Shown here: one piece after another, positions 54,701 to 63,619 of the stretch
Numbering within the stretch: the first letter of the stretch is position 1
How the letters are laid out: each line of letters begins with the position of its first letter
Assembly (NCBI GenBank): GCA_023846275.1
Contig: CM043869.1
Coordinates: forward strand, 33,610,737 to 33,674,736
Source: Vanilla planifolia
Lineage: Eukaryota; Streptophyta; Magnoliopsida; Asparagales; Orchidaceae
Length of the DNA: 64,000 bases
Direction of reading: 5' to 3'
Program-made: the position numbers and the translations under genes
Notes under the pieces: generated by a model
The model's input: the letters and a program-made list of their open reading frames with translations, nothing else
Databases searched by the model: none
What the model was told of the DNA's origin: nothing

Positions 54701-57700
54701 TTTTGTTACAATCATTTTTCAAGCTAGGTTCTCAAAAGTTCTTTTTTTTCTAACTCCATTTCTAACAAGCACTTTCTTACCAAAATTTATTTTCATTTAT
54801 ATAAATCTCTTTTTTTACAAGTTCTTTTTTCATAATTTCTTTTTCAAATCTCCTTTTTAAATTCACCACATATTTGCAAACAAAGCTATTATCTCTTATC
54901 AGGATATACTATATATCACTTTCTAAGGGAGAAATTATTTCGAATGAAAGTCATTGCTTATCCTTTCTTAAATAATGTTAACAATTAATATTGGTCTCGT
55001 TTTTGGATTGCCTACTATTTCCTTTGAATGATAATTCTTAAGATTTTCAAAATTGAAACTAGAAGTTCATTAAATTTTGTATTCTTTTTATATACATCTT
55101 GCTATTGTTGTCACCTAACACAGTAATCAACACTATTCGAATATTGAATGCGTATTAATGAAAGAGTATTGCTTATATAGGCAAGAAACTTCTAGGAATT
55201 ATTTAATTGATTGTTTGACATCACTTCTTCCAATTATAGTAAATTCAACTTTAGCAAACCTCATAACCTTTAGTCTTAGAAAGCAATTTAAACTACTGGC
55301 TATTAGCCAATTTTCCGCAGGAAATAGTGGAGCAAATGTCAATAAAGCCTTCCAACTCAAAGTGTTTGCTAGCAAAAATGATTAAACTTAGGATTAATAT
55401 CATTTTGTATTGCTAGTTTGACTTTGCATGCAGATTGGTTGTGAGTATTAAGATGAGTTGCTCTCACTAATTGAATATTTTTTCTCCTTCTCTTTAAATT
55501 GTAATATCTTTTTTTTTATTTTAATTTGATTATAAAATTTCTTGGCATCCAACCTTTGCCTTATGTTTATGTACCATCTAAATTTTTAGTAATTAAAAAA
55601 ATTCTAGTTTACATGTAGGATAGAAAACAAATTATAAGGTCAATATTCACACCACAAGAATTGTCAAAACACGAAAAATAAGCTATAAAATTTGCCAAAA
55701 TTAATCAATGTTCATGCATTTGGTACAAAAATCCGCAAAAGGGCATATTACATTGTTAATGTCGAACACAATGGTATCTATTTTGAAATTTTTACTAAAT
55801 TCACTAGTGATCTTATAAACAACACAATGAGAAATCTATGGTTATAGAAATTGTAATCGAAGTCTTCCACAATATTGTAGCCCTACATATAAAGTACACT
55901 ATAACCCCCTAGCCATTGGGCCCATGGTATGTTGGTATCAACTAGTGGTAGATGCATCACAAGAAGAAGACTATCCTTGGTTGAGACTTGACCTTAGAAT
56001 ACCAAATTCCATACCCATCCATGCCATGATGGAGATGATGGGTATATAAAGAAGCTATGGAACGATATCATTGAAGTTTCATTATTTGATTTTTTAACAA
56101 TTTTTTTTCATTTATTCATGGCACATATTTGTTTGAGTTATTAATCTCCTTTTGAGGTTAGTAAACACTATTATTTTGTAATGATATTAAATTTTGAAGC
56201 ATTAGTGGTTTTGCTTGTTTATTTTCATATCATACATTTATTCCTTGGGATACTAACTTGATGTTGGCAAGCATCCTTTTTTATGCTCGTTTTTTCTATG
56301 ATAAAGAGTTTTACACTTGAAATATTTTTAGGGTCTTTTTCATTTTCTTTAAAAGAAAAGGAGCTAATTATAGGCAATTATGTCGAGCATATTTATTGAA
56401 GATTAATTATAGGTTTGTCACATTTGCATAATTGAACAAATAAATCAATCAAATTTTGAAACTATTATTATAGGTTCTCAAGTTTCATAAATTCTATAAG
56501 CAAAGTACTGAACCATTTTTTTCACTGACAAGTATGACTTGAACTAAGGATAATGATGATAATTAAGTACAACTATGACTTAATTGGTGTATCTTTTAAT
56601 TTTTTCTTTCAAATTATATTTATCATTTCAGATGCATTGCAACTAATGACATGTAGTCATTTGTTTGAATTTTTTTTATAACATCTATGAAATGTCATAT
56701 TGAGCAAATAACAATAGTTGACTGGTTGGATAAGTGATTATTGTAACACATCGCCTATAATATTAATGATTCAGCCAATGGAATGGACAACATTATGTTT
56801 TTCAGTTATTCTAATTTTAATTCAGCATCATGTGAGTATGTTAGTCGATCTATAGATGTAGTGTCGTGCTCTTCAAAGATTTGTGAAGTCATCACATCCA
56901 TAACAAATTTGTGACTCATGGTAAAAGTTGAGTTCCTCTTTTTATTTTTATTTTTTTGAAACCATACGTAACTATTGAGTTAGGCTGGCTAATGATCATT
57001 TTTTTTCATTTTTTACAAATCGTGGTGATGCAAAACTCATGCCAAATGTTTTATCTTTCTCATGTGGATTAACTAGGTTTTCTGTATCATAATTTGATTC
57101 TCATGTGAGAGTTTCAGGGAATAAAAAAAATCCATTTGTTATGCAACCAGTTTTTAGCATAACTCTTTTTATGTCGCATGCTTTCAGTGAGGATCCTTTT
57201 CTTTATCTAGAGAACAATAAAAGCAATCAACATTAAAATAACTGGTATGCATGGTAACTTAAGTGAACTAAAAATAGAAAGTGAAAACTGTGGTGGTGTT
57301 TTTGTAGTAACATTAAGGACATTTTTATGTGCAGAAAATTCCATTGAAATCATAAGGATATGTAAAGTGGAAAGCATAGGAAGAATTATTAATGTGAGGT
57401 CTACCAGCATAAATGTAGATTCATTCCTGCACCCGAAGATGTAATGAAAGGAATTGTGAGAACAATTTTGATAGATGTAAACAATATTAAAATTAGATAG
57501 GAATACCCAAGGATGCAACTACAGCGGTGGCAGTGGGTGTATTGACGTTTTTTTACCTCTGATTTAATTTTTATGACAATACTGCTAAAAATTTATCATG
57601 GCGGTATTCGGTTCTCTATATTATTGTTTTATACTTTATATAACAGGTTAAATGGTTATGTTTATTTCAAATATAGGCATAGCTTGAAAGAGGTTTTGGA

Positions 57701-60700
57701 TGCTCCGGGTGTTATGGCATTGATAAAAGATACGAAAGCAGCATTGGAGGTGGTACCCTTAGCAAATTAGTTTCCCACTCATCTCTTGATTTATATTCAT
57801 GGTGTGTGGAGTTTTAATTGTTTAGCTTTCCCTGGAACTTGTCTATCCAGTGTGTTTACTATTTAATATTAATGCTGTATATTTTATTTTTTTCTATTTT
57901 TTTTCAGGTTCGTGCTTTGAAGGAATTTTTTGAAATGCTTTCTAATGTGAGTTTTATATCTTGGAGTTTCCATTTAATCATTTGTAGTTAATGAGTGCAT
58001 TTGATTCCAACATAGAGCAGAATTTTAATAATTCCATGCATTGTGTGCACTGCTTGACGTTAGAGTTTTCTGCTACGAAAGCAAATATTTATACATTTTA
58101 AAGATTTGTGTCCTATGCTCTCCTTTTTCATGTTGTGAGGTAGGCTTTATTTTACATACTATTCAGTTGACTAATCAATTTCTATGGATGGAAGCACTTT
58201 ATTATTTGTTAGTTTAGCATAACTCCAGTCGAAAGCATCTAAATTTTTCATTCAAAGTGGTTTTAAAAGAATATTAAGTTCAAAATTATTTAACTCAATT
58301 TTGGAATGTTTTTTATTTTGGCACTTTATCTTTCTAATGTCATGCCTCCTTTTTATTAAGTTTTTAGATGGTGATGGGTAGTTAAAGTATGTTTGTAAGT
58401 TATCTATGGATGACAGAAATTTAATTGCTCACTTTTATGTTCGATGCCCATGTCTTTTTTTTGTATTATACTAGTGTTCTCCTTTGTTCATACATAGAAG
58501 TCAAAGCCTTAATTGGTTGATCCAAATGTTTGTTTTGTGCTCAAAATTAGCTATTTTTACAACTTTTTGTTTTGTTTTATAAAGGAGCCTTCATGTTATG
58601 GTGAGGGTTGTTGTCACATGACCGCTGAGTGCTGCTCCGAGTCATTGAATACCCTCTTACAAAATGTAGACCAATTCTATATACAATAGATCATTTGTTT
58701 CTTTTGGATCTCACACATGCAATGCTTTTGTAGCACTGAGTTACTTTTTTTATAAGTTTTATCCTAGTAGTTAACATGGGTAGAGAACATATGGGATTTT
58801 CCTGAAGAAAATGGACGCAGCTCTAATGGCATAGGAACCTTTGTTCGGCACATGCTTTTTTTTTTTTTTGTTCGGCACATGCTTTTTGGCTAATTTGTCG
58901 TTACATTGAAAAATCATCTATGTTTGCTGTTTGCAAATAACTTGAAAATGCTTAAGTGTTAGAGAACATTGCACATTATTGCACTATGGCTTTGGTTGCA
59001 TGTGGCATAGTTAATACTTTTGAATACAATATTTCTTTGGGTCTAAATTGTTTAGATAGGATGGGAGAAAATGTCTGGTGTTTGGTTTAATTAATACTCG
59101 AAAGTAAATTCATGTGACCGTTTTCTTAGTGAAGCAGTGTATTACCTGTTTCTTCCATGAAGGATGGACGATAGTTAAAAAATAAAGTGACAGAACATAG
59201 CAGGACAAGATGCTACAGGCGAGCATTACTGCCCATAATCCCCTCAATTTTTGTGTGAAGACCAAATTTACAGACTTAGATTTGCCAAATTGGCTCACAA
59301 ACTTTCAGCGGAATTACTACCTACTATGAATCACTTTGTGTGTAGTGTATGAGGAATGCAAAGTAGCTTTATTATGTTTGCTTTGTTTCGTGTTTTGGTT
59401 CTTTTCCAGGTTGTCTTGAAAAATCAAAGATTGATCAAAGATCTATAGGTTTTAGAGTGGATTGAATTTGATTGATGCATAGGTTTGCACATTCATATTC
59501 TTGCCTTTTACTTCACTGTTTTCTAGCTTTTCCTGGTTTAGCCTAAATTGTTCAAATTTGGTCTTTGCCAAAATACATTTATGTATTCTCTTTTTTTAAC
59601 CGAACTATTTTCATTAACACAATAGGACACAGCCCGAGCATGCTATGGACCAAAGCATGTTGAGGTAGCACATGAGCGAATGGCTATTCAAACTCTTCTG
59701 ATAACTGATACTCTTTTCAAGTAAGTGTTTTTTGTAGCTTCTGAATGCATACATATTGGCATTAAATAATGGGCTGATTGGAGGATCAATGCCCTTATTG
59801 TTAGTTTGTGCAAAATTCTGAAGTTGATTTACTTGTTTTTGCTAGTTTAGGCAGGTTACCTGTGCATATCTTTATTGATTCTTTACTGTTATACTTAATT
59901 GGAAAGGAGATTAGCAACCATCATAATTGAAAGGAGATTGGTCCTCCTAAATACTTCTTTAATTGTCACACTTCAATGAAAAAATTTTCTTTAATAAAAC
60001 GAATCTTCACCTTTCTTTTGCCTATATTGAATCTTGAATTTTCATTTTCCAAAAAACACTCAATAAGCAATATTGATCATTCATGTTTCACTATTTTTTT
60101 TAAATAATGAAATAAATGCATTGATAACTTCCATCGTAAGAACCTTTTAGTTTCCTTACATCCAAATTAATATCTAGGTCATTACATAATTAAGTATGCC
60201 ATGAAATATTATGTCTATCTTAAAAGCCCTTTAAAATTGTTTGCATTAAACTCGATATAAAAATTTAAGCCGTACATTATTAAACAATAAATCTACAACC
60301 ATTGTTTTAAATGATGAAATGAATGTACTGACAGCTTCCAAAAATGATTCTCGTTTACCTTTTGTTTAAGCATTTCTTGGTGTAAAATAAATCTTTCATT
60401 TTCTTATATTGAAACTTCACCTTCCAATTAAAAAGTAAACTTAAATTTGCAATATTGACCATTCATTTCTCACCATTATTTTAAATGATGAAATAAATTC
60501 ATTTATAACTTTGACCAAAAGAGCCTTTGACTTGCTTGCACCACTTAATATAAAAAGTTAAAATCTAAGCCAGTAAATAACTAAATGTGTAACCTTTATT
60601 TGAAATAAATGATGAAATACAACTTTCATTTACGAAAGTTTTTAAAATGCTTTGTATTCAGTTGAATATAAAAATCTAAAATCTGCATTACAAGTTTTTA

Positions 60701-63354
60701 TGCAACCATTATTTTATTTGATTAAGTGAATGAACTGAGAACTTCCAAAAATGTTCGTTTGTCTACCCTTAGTGTTTTTAATTTTTTTTGCATCCCACTT
60801 AATTTAAAAATTTTAAATCTATTCCATTGAACAATTAAATCTGTAAACCTGACATTTCATACGCCTCAACCTATTTTTCTGTTTCAATAAAATGGCATTG
60901 ATGTTACCACTAATCTAAGTGTCACTTAGCAATGGCTGGCAACCATCAATCGATGCTTCCTCTTCTCAATTGCCATTAATTATCGTTCACTGCTTCGTCT
61001 CTGTCTTCCCACTACCATGAGAAATGACACACATGTATCAGATGTGCTTTTTTGCTATAAAATGTTGCTTCAAGTTCCCCTCGGGCTGCAATCGTTGTTC
61101 ATATTTTTAATTATCGTGATATCTGGTTGTCATTGAACATTGCATTGCTTTTGTAACTGATTTCTTATCTCCATTTTAAAAGTTCTTTTTGTCTTCTGTT
61201 TTTTCCAGATGTTCTTCTACCAATACTTTTAATCGATAACCCACAAATTAATACTGACTTTCTTTCCTTCCCACAATTATCAATCTCATCTACCTTGTTC
61301 ATTATTCCATATTAGTATGCATGATAGAAGTGGTTAAACTTGTCATACCTTTAGGAGTAGAGGCAGTACACGGATTAAAGTTGAAGAATAGATGTTCATG
61401 ACCAGTTTAAAAGTGTTTCTTTAACATGTTTGACTAAAATTGTACTTTTATCTGAGATTTGATGGTTGTCCACAAGAAAAGACTAATTCTCAACTATAGG
61501 TTTTTCAGAAAGATATTGCTGTTATTTTACAGTAGTTTGTTCATCGAGTAGGTGCATAGGTTTATAATTTGATTTATCATACAATTGTTATGATCCCAGG
61601 AGTCTATCAATGACTAGAAAAGCTGAAATCACCGAGTCCTGAATCTCAATATATCATTGAATAATCATTGTAATTATAACTAAAAATTAGTTTTGGTTGG
61701 CATGTGGAAAGTCGACCTTGATAAAAAAAAATGCCTAGACTTCTCTATTAGATTTTCTTTTAGCTCCATTAAATATCGAAGTATCCCTTTTAATGCTCTT
61801 GGTTATGTTTGGCTTTCTTGAACTCCTTTGCTTGATGTAAATAAAATATATTTGATTCAATATATAGGTAATTTGTTGGTAGTGGTTGAAACACTTTAAT
61901 CTCTGGTATAGTTTCTGACATTAGCAAAAGAAATCTCTTACATTAGAGATAGTTAATATTTTATATTATGTTATGATATTTATTAGATTTGCTATTAAAT
62001 AATTTTTTAACGAAGTAACTTTTTAAGAAATCTCTGATTAAACATCTCAATTGAGCATTTTTTTTATTGTTGTAAAAAATAAATATATTTTAATTTATTT
62101 TAGTTGTTTTACAGAAATTATGTGTTATATTGTAATAGTGTCATTTTTTTTTTTTTTTTTAGTTTTTCTTTTCAATGGCCTTTCATTTGGCTAACTTTAT
62201 CATATCAGTTTCTTTCGAATCCATCTTGGATAGAGTTTACTTTAAAAAATGTCAAAACAAATTGAGAATATGATACTTCTAAAAGTGAAAAGTGTAATGT
62301 TATACTTCTAAAAGATCAAGCTAAATGCAAGCTAGAGTTGGACTGACAATTTTGCTTGATTCTATTGTCCTTTTCTAGTTGGATATATATAAAGAGAGAA
62401 ATCCAATACCATGACACATTGAAAGAGATAAGGTTAATAATAGAAGAAAAAGTTAAAAATGGCACAAGCACAGGTGCAGGGTAGAAGATGTTCCAATTAA
62501 TAGAAGATAATCCACTGAGAAGAAGGTTTTGCTAAATTAAAAACAATGGCGTTAAGAGGATTCAGCTATAGCCATGCTATAACGGTTGTTACTCTTGTAA
62601 AAGCAAATATTGTCAATGTTCTTGTTGTAAACTCGATGTAATATTTGGTGGTAGAAATTTAAAATGGAGATTCTACATGCGCTAGATCAAATTATGAAGA
62701 GACAGAAAGCTTATTCTTCCTTGTGTATAAGAGTAATATAGGAATGAAACCAAGTTTCAAAGAGAAATAACTAAGAAGATTAATTGAATCCAATGAGAAA
62801 AGAAGCAAAATACAATATTATGAATTTAATTAAGATTTATTACATATTTAACTGCTGGAAATTGGAAGAAGGTTCTAGAAAAGGTCCTCCCAAAATTTCC
62901 TTCATTAGAACGAATCAAAACATTAGTCTTAGTTCATTTACTGGTTCATGTTTTCATTAGTTACTAATAATTGAATTAACTTTTTAGTTGCCAACTTTGT
63001 TCTTATTGAATGGCTTGGTTTACAGAACTGCAGACGTTTTAACAAGGCAGAAGTATGCCAAATTGGTGGAGTCCGTGAAGAACTCTGGAGGAACAGCCCA
63101 TATTTTTTCGACAATGCACACATCTGGAGAGCGTAAGTAATAGTTTTCTCCCATCTTCCTTCCTGTACTAGCGAAGCTAAAATAGTTACTTCTCGGATAT
63201 TATTCTTCAATTTTGCCTAAAATATTTGTATGAACCCTTTGATAACCTCTGCTTATAGTTTGTTCATAAAATCTGCACAGAACTTGCACAGCTCTCAGGG
63301 ATTGCGGCCATACTTCGCTTCCCCTTACCTGATCTAGAGGACATTGAAATGTAG
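30706..63354 (+). CDS. PELO: Protein pelota homologue (PELO/Dom34), 16 coding exons
   Basis: Ribosome-rescue factor of the eRF1 family. With the GTPase Hbs1 it enters the empty A site of stalled ribosomes and promotes subunit splitting in no-go and non-stop decay. CDS join: 30706-30756, 30843-30925, 32721-32796, 33037-33111, 33183-33239, 33869-33914, 41626-41701, 53052-53127, 53197-53229, 53340-53408, 54473-54579, 57677-57749, 57908-57946, 59626-59720, 63026-63132, 63281-63354. The total is 1137 nt, 378 residues, the same length as plant pelota. All introns are GT-AG and phase is kept throughout. Visible domains: the Sm-like N-domain (about 1-130, starting [17 protein letters not shown]); the central eRF1-like domain with [12 protein letters not shown] at 168-179; and the C-domain (about 270-370) with [19 protein letters not shown], ending DLEDIEM. 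The eRF1 GGQ and NIKS motifs are absent, as expected for pelota. No stop or frameshift is seen, so the gene looks intact. Introns total 31.5 kb. Confidence 0.96.
30843..30925 (+). CDS. PELO: PELO exon 2 (residues 18-45)
   Basis: Acceptor TTATGTAG. Encodes [20 protein letters not shown] and onward to TIR; the last codon is split AG|A across the 1795-nt intron 2. Donor AG|GTATTC. Confidence 0.95.
30926..32720 (+). other. PELO intron 2
   Basis: 1795 nt, AT-rich. Nothing recognisable beyond a short less AT-rich patch at 31060-31270, where a Cys/Ser-rich frame is most likely chance. No repeat boundaries seen. Confidence 0.6.
32721..32796 (+). CDS. PELO: PELO exon 3 (residues 45-70)
   Basis: Acceptor ATTATAG. 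Encodes [20 protein letters not shown] and ends KVE; this GGRDSERV segment is a hallmark of pelota. Donor GAG|GTATAT, phase 0. Confidence 0.95.
32942..32997. repeat. 28-bp tandem duplication in intron 3
   Basis: TAATATTCATTTTGTTATTC and TAATATTCATTTTGTTCTTC start two adjacent 28-base copies, each ending AATTCTG. Confidence 0.85.
33037..33111 (+). CDS. PELO: PELO exon 4 (residues 71-95)
   Basis: Acceptor CTTTTAG. Encodes [20 protein letters not shown] and ends DHVK, in the Sm-like N-domain. Donor AAG|GTTAGT. Intron 4 is 71 nt. Confidence 0.95.
33183..33239 (+). CDS. PELO: PELO exon 5 (residues 96-114)
   Basis: Acceptor ATTTTGCAG. Encodes [19 protein letters not shown]. Donor AAG|GTACGA, phase 0. 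Confidence 0.95.
33391..33725. repeat. Tandem duplication in intron 5, unit about 155-180 bp
   Basis: Copy 1 (33391-33545) and copy 2 (33546-33725) share CCAATRCTTATKTATTATGA, ATTGTTTCAAA, TACAAGGTTA, TTGTTGAACATTATGTTGGT and CATATGAAATT. Copy 2 has small insertions. Apparent frames here are by-products of the repeat. Confidence 0.85.
33869..33914 (+). CDS. PELO: PELO exon 6 (residues 115-130)
   Basis: Acceptor TTTTTTCAG. Encodes [15 protein letters not shown] plus the first base of an Asp codon completed in exon 7 across the 7.7-kb intron 6. Donor GTG|GTATGT. Confidence 0.94.
33915..38330 (+). other. PELO intron 6, left part: unrecognised sequence
   Basis: Mostly AT-rich. 34500-37700 is clearly less AT-rich and has several frames of 60-75 codons on both strands (for example minus 37327-37524 and 35370-35564). 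None shows a motif I recognise. The base composition contrast suggests an old inserted element, possibly LINE- or DNA-transposon-derived, but no RT, integrase or transposase motif was read. A (CT)n run lies at about 34823-34838. Confidence 0.4.
38340..38580. repeat. Hyphenated-palindrome repeat family, block 3 (intron 6)
   Basis: Contains ACAATCATACGCATCATACA, then CACGATCTACCATATTGTATAGTACGATC-type arms, then TATTGTACAATATGATCC and TAATACGATCAG. The same vocabulary occurs in the upstream intergenic blocks, here with more TACGATC variants. The block is about 240 bp long. Confidence 0.5.
38627..38930. repeat. Diverged tandem duplication, unit about 153 bp
   Basis: 38627-38779 and 38780-38930 share TTAGAGAG..TTAATGCTTATATAAAG, AAACATGAAGAATA, ATCAATT, CACTT(A/G)AAGAT and CATTATGGAGATTGGAT-like words in the same order. 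It directly follows the palindrome block. Confidence 0.8.
39270..39435. repeat. Perfect 83-bp tandem duplication (intron 6)
   Basis: 39270-39352 and 39353-39435 are identical over 83 bases by direct comparison, each starting GCGTGCATGTTTAGTG and ending TAAAAATTGTTT. Every other duplication in the window is diverged, so this one is recent or an assembly artefact. Confidence 0.97.
39436..41625 (+). other. PELO intron 6, right part: unrecognised, less AT-rich
   Basis: 39880-41230 is less AT-rich and open on the minus strand for 112 codons (39900-40238) and 72 codons (40332-40550). The first predicted peptide is acidic and matches nothing I know. It may be a decayed inserted element on the minus strand. 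Normal AT-rich intron sequence follows up to the exon 7 acceptor. Confidence 0.35.
41626..41701 (+). CDS. PELO: PELO exon 7 (residues 130-155)
   Basis: Acceptor TTGACCTAG. Encodes (D)[18 protein letters not shown] then LILIGR, the start of the central domain, and ends in two bases of a Ser codon. Donor AAG|GTATTG opens the 11.35-kb intron 7. The exon is isolated by more than 7 kb on both sides. Confidence 0.94.
41702..43600 (+). other. PELO intron 7, left part
   Basis: AT-rich. Contains the 28-bp duplication at 42213-42268 and an A-rich patch near 41970. Minus frames at 42375-42656 and 43179-43454 show no recognisable motif. A less AT-rich stretch from about 43450 may be the leader of the LINE that follows. 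Confidence 0.5.
42213..42268. repeat. 28-bp tandem duplication
   Basis: ATAATTGTAACAAAGGGTAA and ATAATTGTAACAAAGGGTGA begin two adjacent 28-base copies ending TAACCAAG; one mismatch. Confidence 0.9.
43621..44340 (+). pseudogene. LINE ORF1 relic (DUF4283-like, CCHC knuckle)
   Basis: ATG at 43621 opens [10 protein letters not shown]. Later readable pieces are [32 protein letters not shown] and [37 protein letters not shown] and [13 protein letters not shown] follow, then [15 protein letters not shown] (to about 44230). This is the nucleic-acid-binding ORF1 domain of plant LINEs. A knuckle [11 protein letters not shown] (about 44290-44325) follows with its last Cys lost. Stops at several points disable it. 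Confidence 0.75.
45030..45640 (+). pseudogene. LINE APE-type endonuclease relic
   Basis: Reads [19 protein letters not shown], then [20 protein letters not shown] near 45303. [44 protein letters not shown] and [14 protein letters not shown] (about 45555-45595) follow. SDHSPL is the conserved C-terminal catalytic motif of the family. The GDFN motif is GDFI here and the frame has a stop after RRIG. Confidence 0.8.
45960..47350 (+). pseudogene. LINE reverse transcriptase relic
   Basis: [18 protein letters not shown] (about 45964) precedes the RT. RT motifs include [20 protein letters not shown] within an open frame of 152 codons at 46184-46642, [40 protein letters not shown] near 46810-46870, and the catalytic YADD box at 46948-46959. 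Frameshifts separate these blocks, so no continuous polymerase remains. Confidence 0.85.
47840..48770 (+). pseudogene. LINE zinc-binding (zf-RVT) and RNase H relic
   Basis: [21 protein letters not shown] and [15 protein letters not shown] (about 47885-48020) match the RT-associated zinc-binding region. RNase H-like pieces follow: [36 protein letters not shown] (split by a stop), then a [17 protein letters not shown] segment. The family's C-terminal [17 protein letters not shown] ends near 48757. Confidence 0.6.
48771..50284. repeat. Unassigned intron 7 sequence with a degenerate repeat
   Basis: From about 49350 to 50030 a pattern recurs: TGTTCATA..TTGATATCTTCGTACTACGA followed by GCATTAGACAAGTA-like words, at about 49365, 49440, 49652, 49709, 49927 and 50010. 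Copies are strongly diverged and unevenly spaced (55-220 bases). A 138-codon frame at 49083-49499 overlaps the array; its Cys/Tyr/Ser-rich hydrophobic product looks like a by-product of the repeat. 48771-49080 is probably LINE 3' tail. Confidence 0.45.
50285..51700 (+). mobile_element. Ty3/gypsy RT-integrase fragment in intron 7
   Basis: [20 protein letters not shown] (from about 50294) matches the C-terminal RT segment of gypsy pol. CDRELLALV-like and a LLHPKK region follow weakly. The integrase is clearer: [10 protein letters not shown], then PWESI and IDFLRGL (51322-51398), [38 protein letters not shown] (about 51528-51585), where the catalytic SDRD site is changed. Many stops are present. 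Orientation is the same as PELO. LTRs were not found. Confidence 0.65.
51701..53051 (+). other. PELO intron 7, right end
   Basis: No gene. May include the decayed tail of the gypsy fragment up to about 51900. The 42-bp duplication lies at 52352-52436. Ordinary T-rich intron sequence precedes exon 8. Confidence 0.5.
52352..52436. repeat. 42-43-bp tandem duplication
   Basis: ACTGATCGA + poly-T and ACTGATTGA + poly-T begin the two copies; both end with AACCTTTTAGCTTAAAATGCTG. Nearly identical, so fairly recent. Confidence 0.93.
53052..53127 (+). CDS. PELO: PELO exon 8 (residues 155-180)
   Basis: Acceptor GAGCAG, a possible NAGNAG site: using the first AG would add one Ser codon in frame. Encodes (S)[18 protein letters not shown] then AIAGYES, the most conserved central-domain loop. 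Donor TCA|GTAAGC. Intron 8 is 69 nt. Confidence 0.95.
53197..53229 (+). CDS. PELO: PELO exon 9 (residues 181-191)
   Basis: A 33-nt micro-exon between TTTTTACAG and CAG|GTATCT. Encodes [11 protein letters not shown]. Confidence 0.94.
53340..53408 (+). CDS. PELO: PELO exon 10 (residues 192-214)
   Basis: Acceptor CTGTCTCAG. Encodes [20 protein letters not shown] then FTK. Donor AAG|GTACTA, phase 0. Confidence 0.95.
53409..54472 (+). other. PELO intron 10
   Basis: 1064 nt of AT-rich intron sequence; no repeat or gene seen. Confidence 0.7.
54473..54579 (+). CDS. PELO: PELO exon 11 (residues 215-250)
   Basis: Acceptor TTGATGTAG. Encodes [20 protein letters not shown], then [15 protein letters not shown] and two bases of Lys. 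Donor CAA|GTGAGT opens the 3.1-kb intron 11. Confidence 0.95.
54580..57676 (+). other. PELO intron 11
   Basis: 3097 nt, AT-rich. Short frames (for example 55158-55385 and, on opposite strands, 57207-57518) show no known motif. A slightly less AT-rich stretch at about 55850-56060 has no recognisable feature. Confidence 0.6.
57677..57749 (+). CDS. PELO: PELO exon 12 (residues 250-274)
   Basis: Acceptor AATATAG. Encodes (K)[19 protein letters not shown] then KAALE, entering the C-domain. Donor GAG|GTGGTA is a weak GT donor; read-through would meet a stop nine codons on. Confidence 0.94.
57908..57946 (+). CDS. PELO: PELO exon 13 (residues 275-287)
   Basis: A 39-nt micro-exon between TTTTTTCAG and AAT|GTGAGT. 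Encodes [13 protein letters not shown]. Confidence 0.94.
57947..59625 (+). other. PELO intron 13
   Basis: 1679 nt. No gene. It contains a 15-mer duplicated around a T14 run at 58841-58887. Confidence 0.7.
58841..58887. repeat. 15-mer direct repeat flanking a T14 run
   Basis: TTGTTCGGCACATGC occurs at 58841-58855 and 58868-58882, overlapping and separated by T14 (58856-58869); both copies are followed by T runs. Confidence 0.93.
59626..59720 (+). CDS. PELO: PELO exon 14 (residues 288-319)
   Basis: Acceptor CACAATAG. Encodes [20 protein letters not shown] then [11 protein letters not shown]; the YGPKHV motif is characteristic of the C-domain of pelota. Donor CAA|GTAAGT opens the 3.3-kb intron 14. 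Confidence 0.95.
59990..60860. repeat. Degenerate tandem array in intron 14
   Basis: TTTAAATGATGAAATAAATG or a variant occurs near 60100, 60307, 60481, 60610 and 60712. In three of the five it is followed by a short segment ending in ACTTCC. Between landmarks recur AACCATTATTTT, TTAATATAAAAATCTAAAATC-like and ATTCATTTCTCACC-like words. Spacing falls from 206 to about 105 bases, so units were lost or truncated. Confidence 0.65.
60861..63025 (+). other. PELO intron 14, right part
   Basis: AT-rich, no gene. A T17 run lies at 62144-62160. A purine-rich patch at about 62390-62540 has no recognisable feature. Confidence 0.6.
63026..63132 (+). CDS. PELO: PELO exon 15 (residues 319-355)
   Basis: Acceptor GGTTTACAG. 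Encodes (K)[19 protein letters not shown] then [16 protein letters not shown]. Donor AGC|GTAAGT leaves one base of a Gln codon. Confidence 0.95.
63281..63354 (+). CDS. PELO: PELO exon 16 (residues 355-378, stop)
   Basis: Acceptor ATCTGCACAG. Encodes (Q)[18 protein letters not shown] then EDIEM and TAG at 63352-63354. The end is identical in form to other plant pelota C-termini, so the 3' end is secure. Confidence 0.95.
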
Positions 63355-63610
63355 AACTTGGGCATTCAATGGGAAGTAGTAGAAGAAACCCAAAACATAG
63401 GCTTTTCATTTGATGAACTTTGTAGCTCCAATTGGCCAATCGAGCAGCAGACAGTAGCCTAAAGCTGCTTTCCTTTTGGGCTTGGCTTTACTAAAGTTTG
63501 GCATCTGTTCTATAGTTTTTTGTACAGTAATTTTGTTTGTAGAATGGAAAAACTGTTCATGAGAAAATTGCTTCGGGAGCTTTGGACAAAAATAAAAAAA
63601 ACTTGTATAA
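63355..63610 (+). other. PELO 3' untranslated region
   Basis: Follows the TAG directly. It contains TTTTTTGTACAGTAATTTTG-type T/G-rich upstream elements and an AATAAA signal near its end. The cleavage site is inferred. Confidence 0.6.
63591..63596 (+). terminator. AATAAA polyadenylation signal
   Basis: Perfect AATAAA 237 bases after the stop codon, preceded by a T/TG-rich stretch and followed by A-rich sequence, as in plant 3' ends. Confidence 0.6.
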
Positions 63611-63619
63611 TACCAGCCA

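Noticed and set aside
57207-57518. 103-codon minus frame overlapping a 65-codon plus frame in intron 11
   Set aside because: Opposed frames in the same DNA, no domain, inside an intron of an intact gene.
57573-57770. 65-codon frame taken as a gene
   Set aside because: It is PELO exon 12 with flanking intron read-through; the true exon is 57677-57749.
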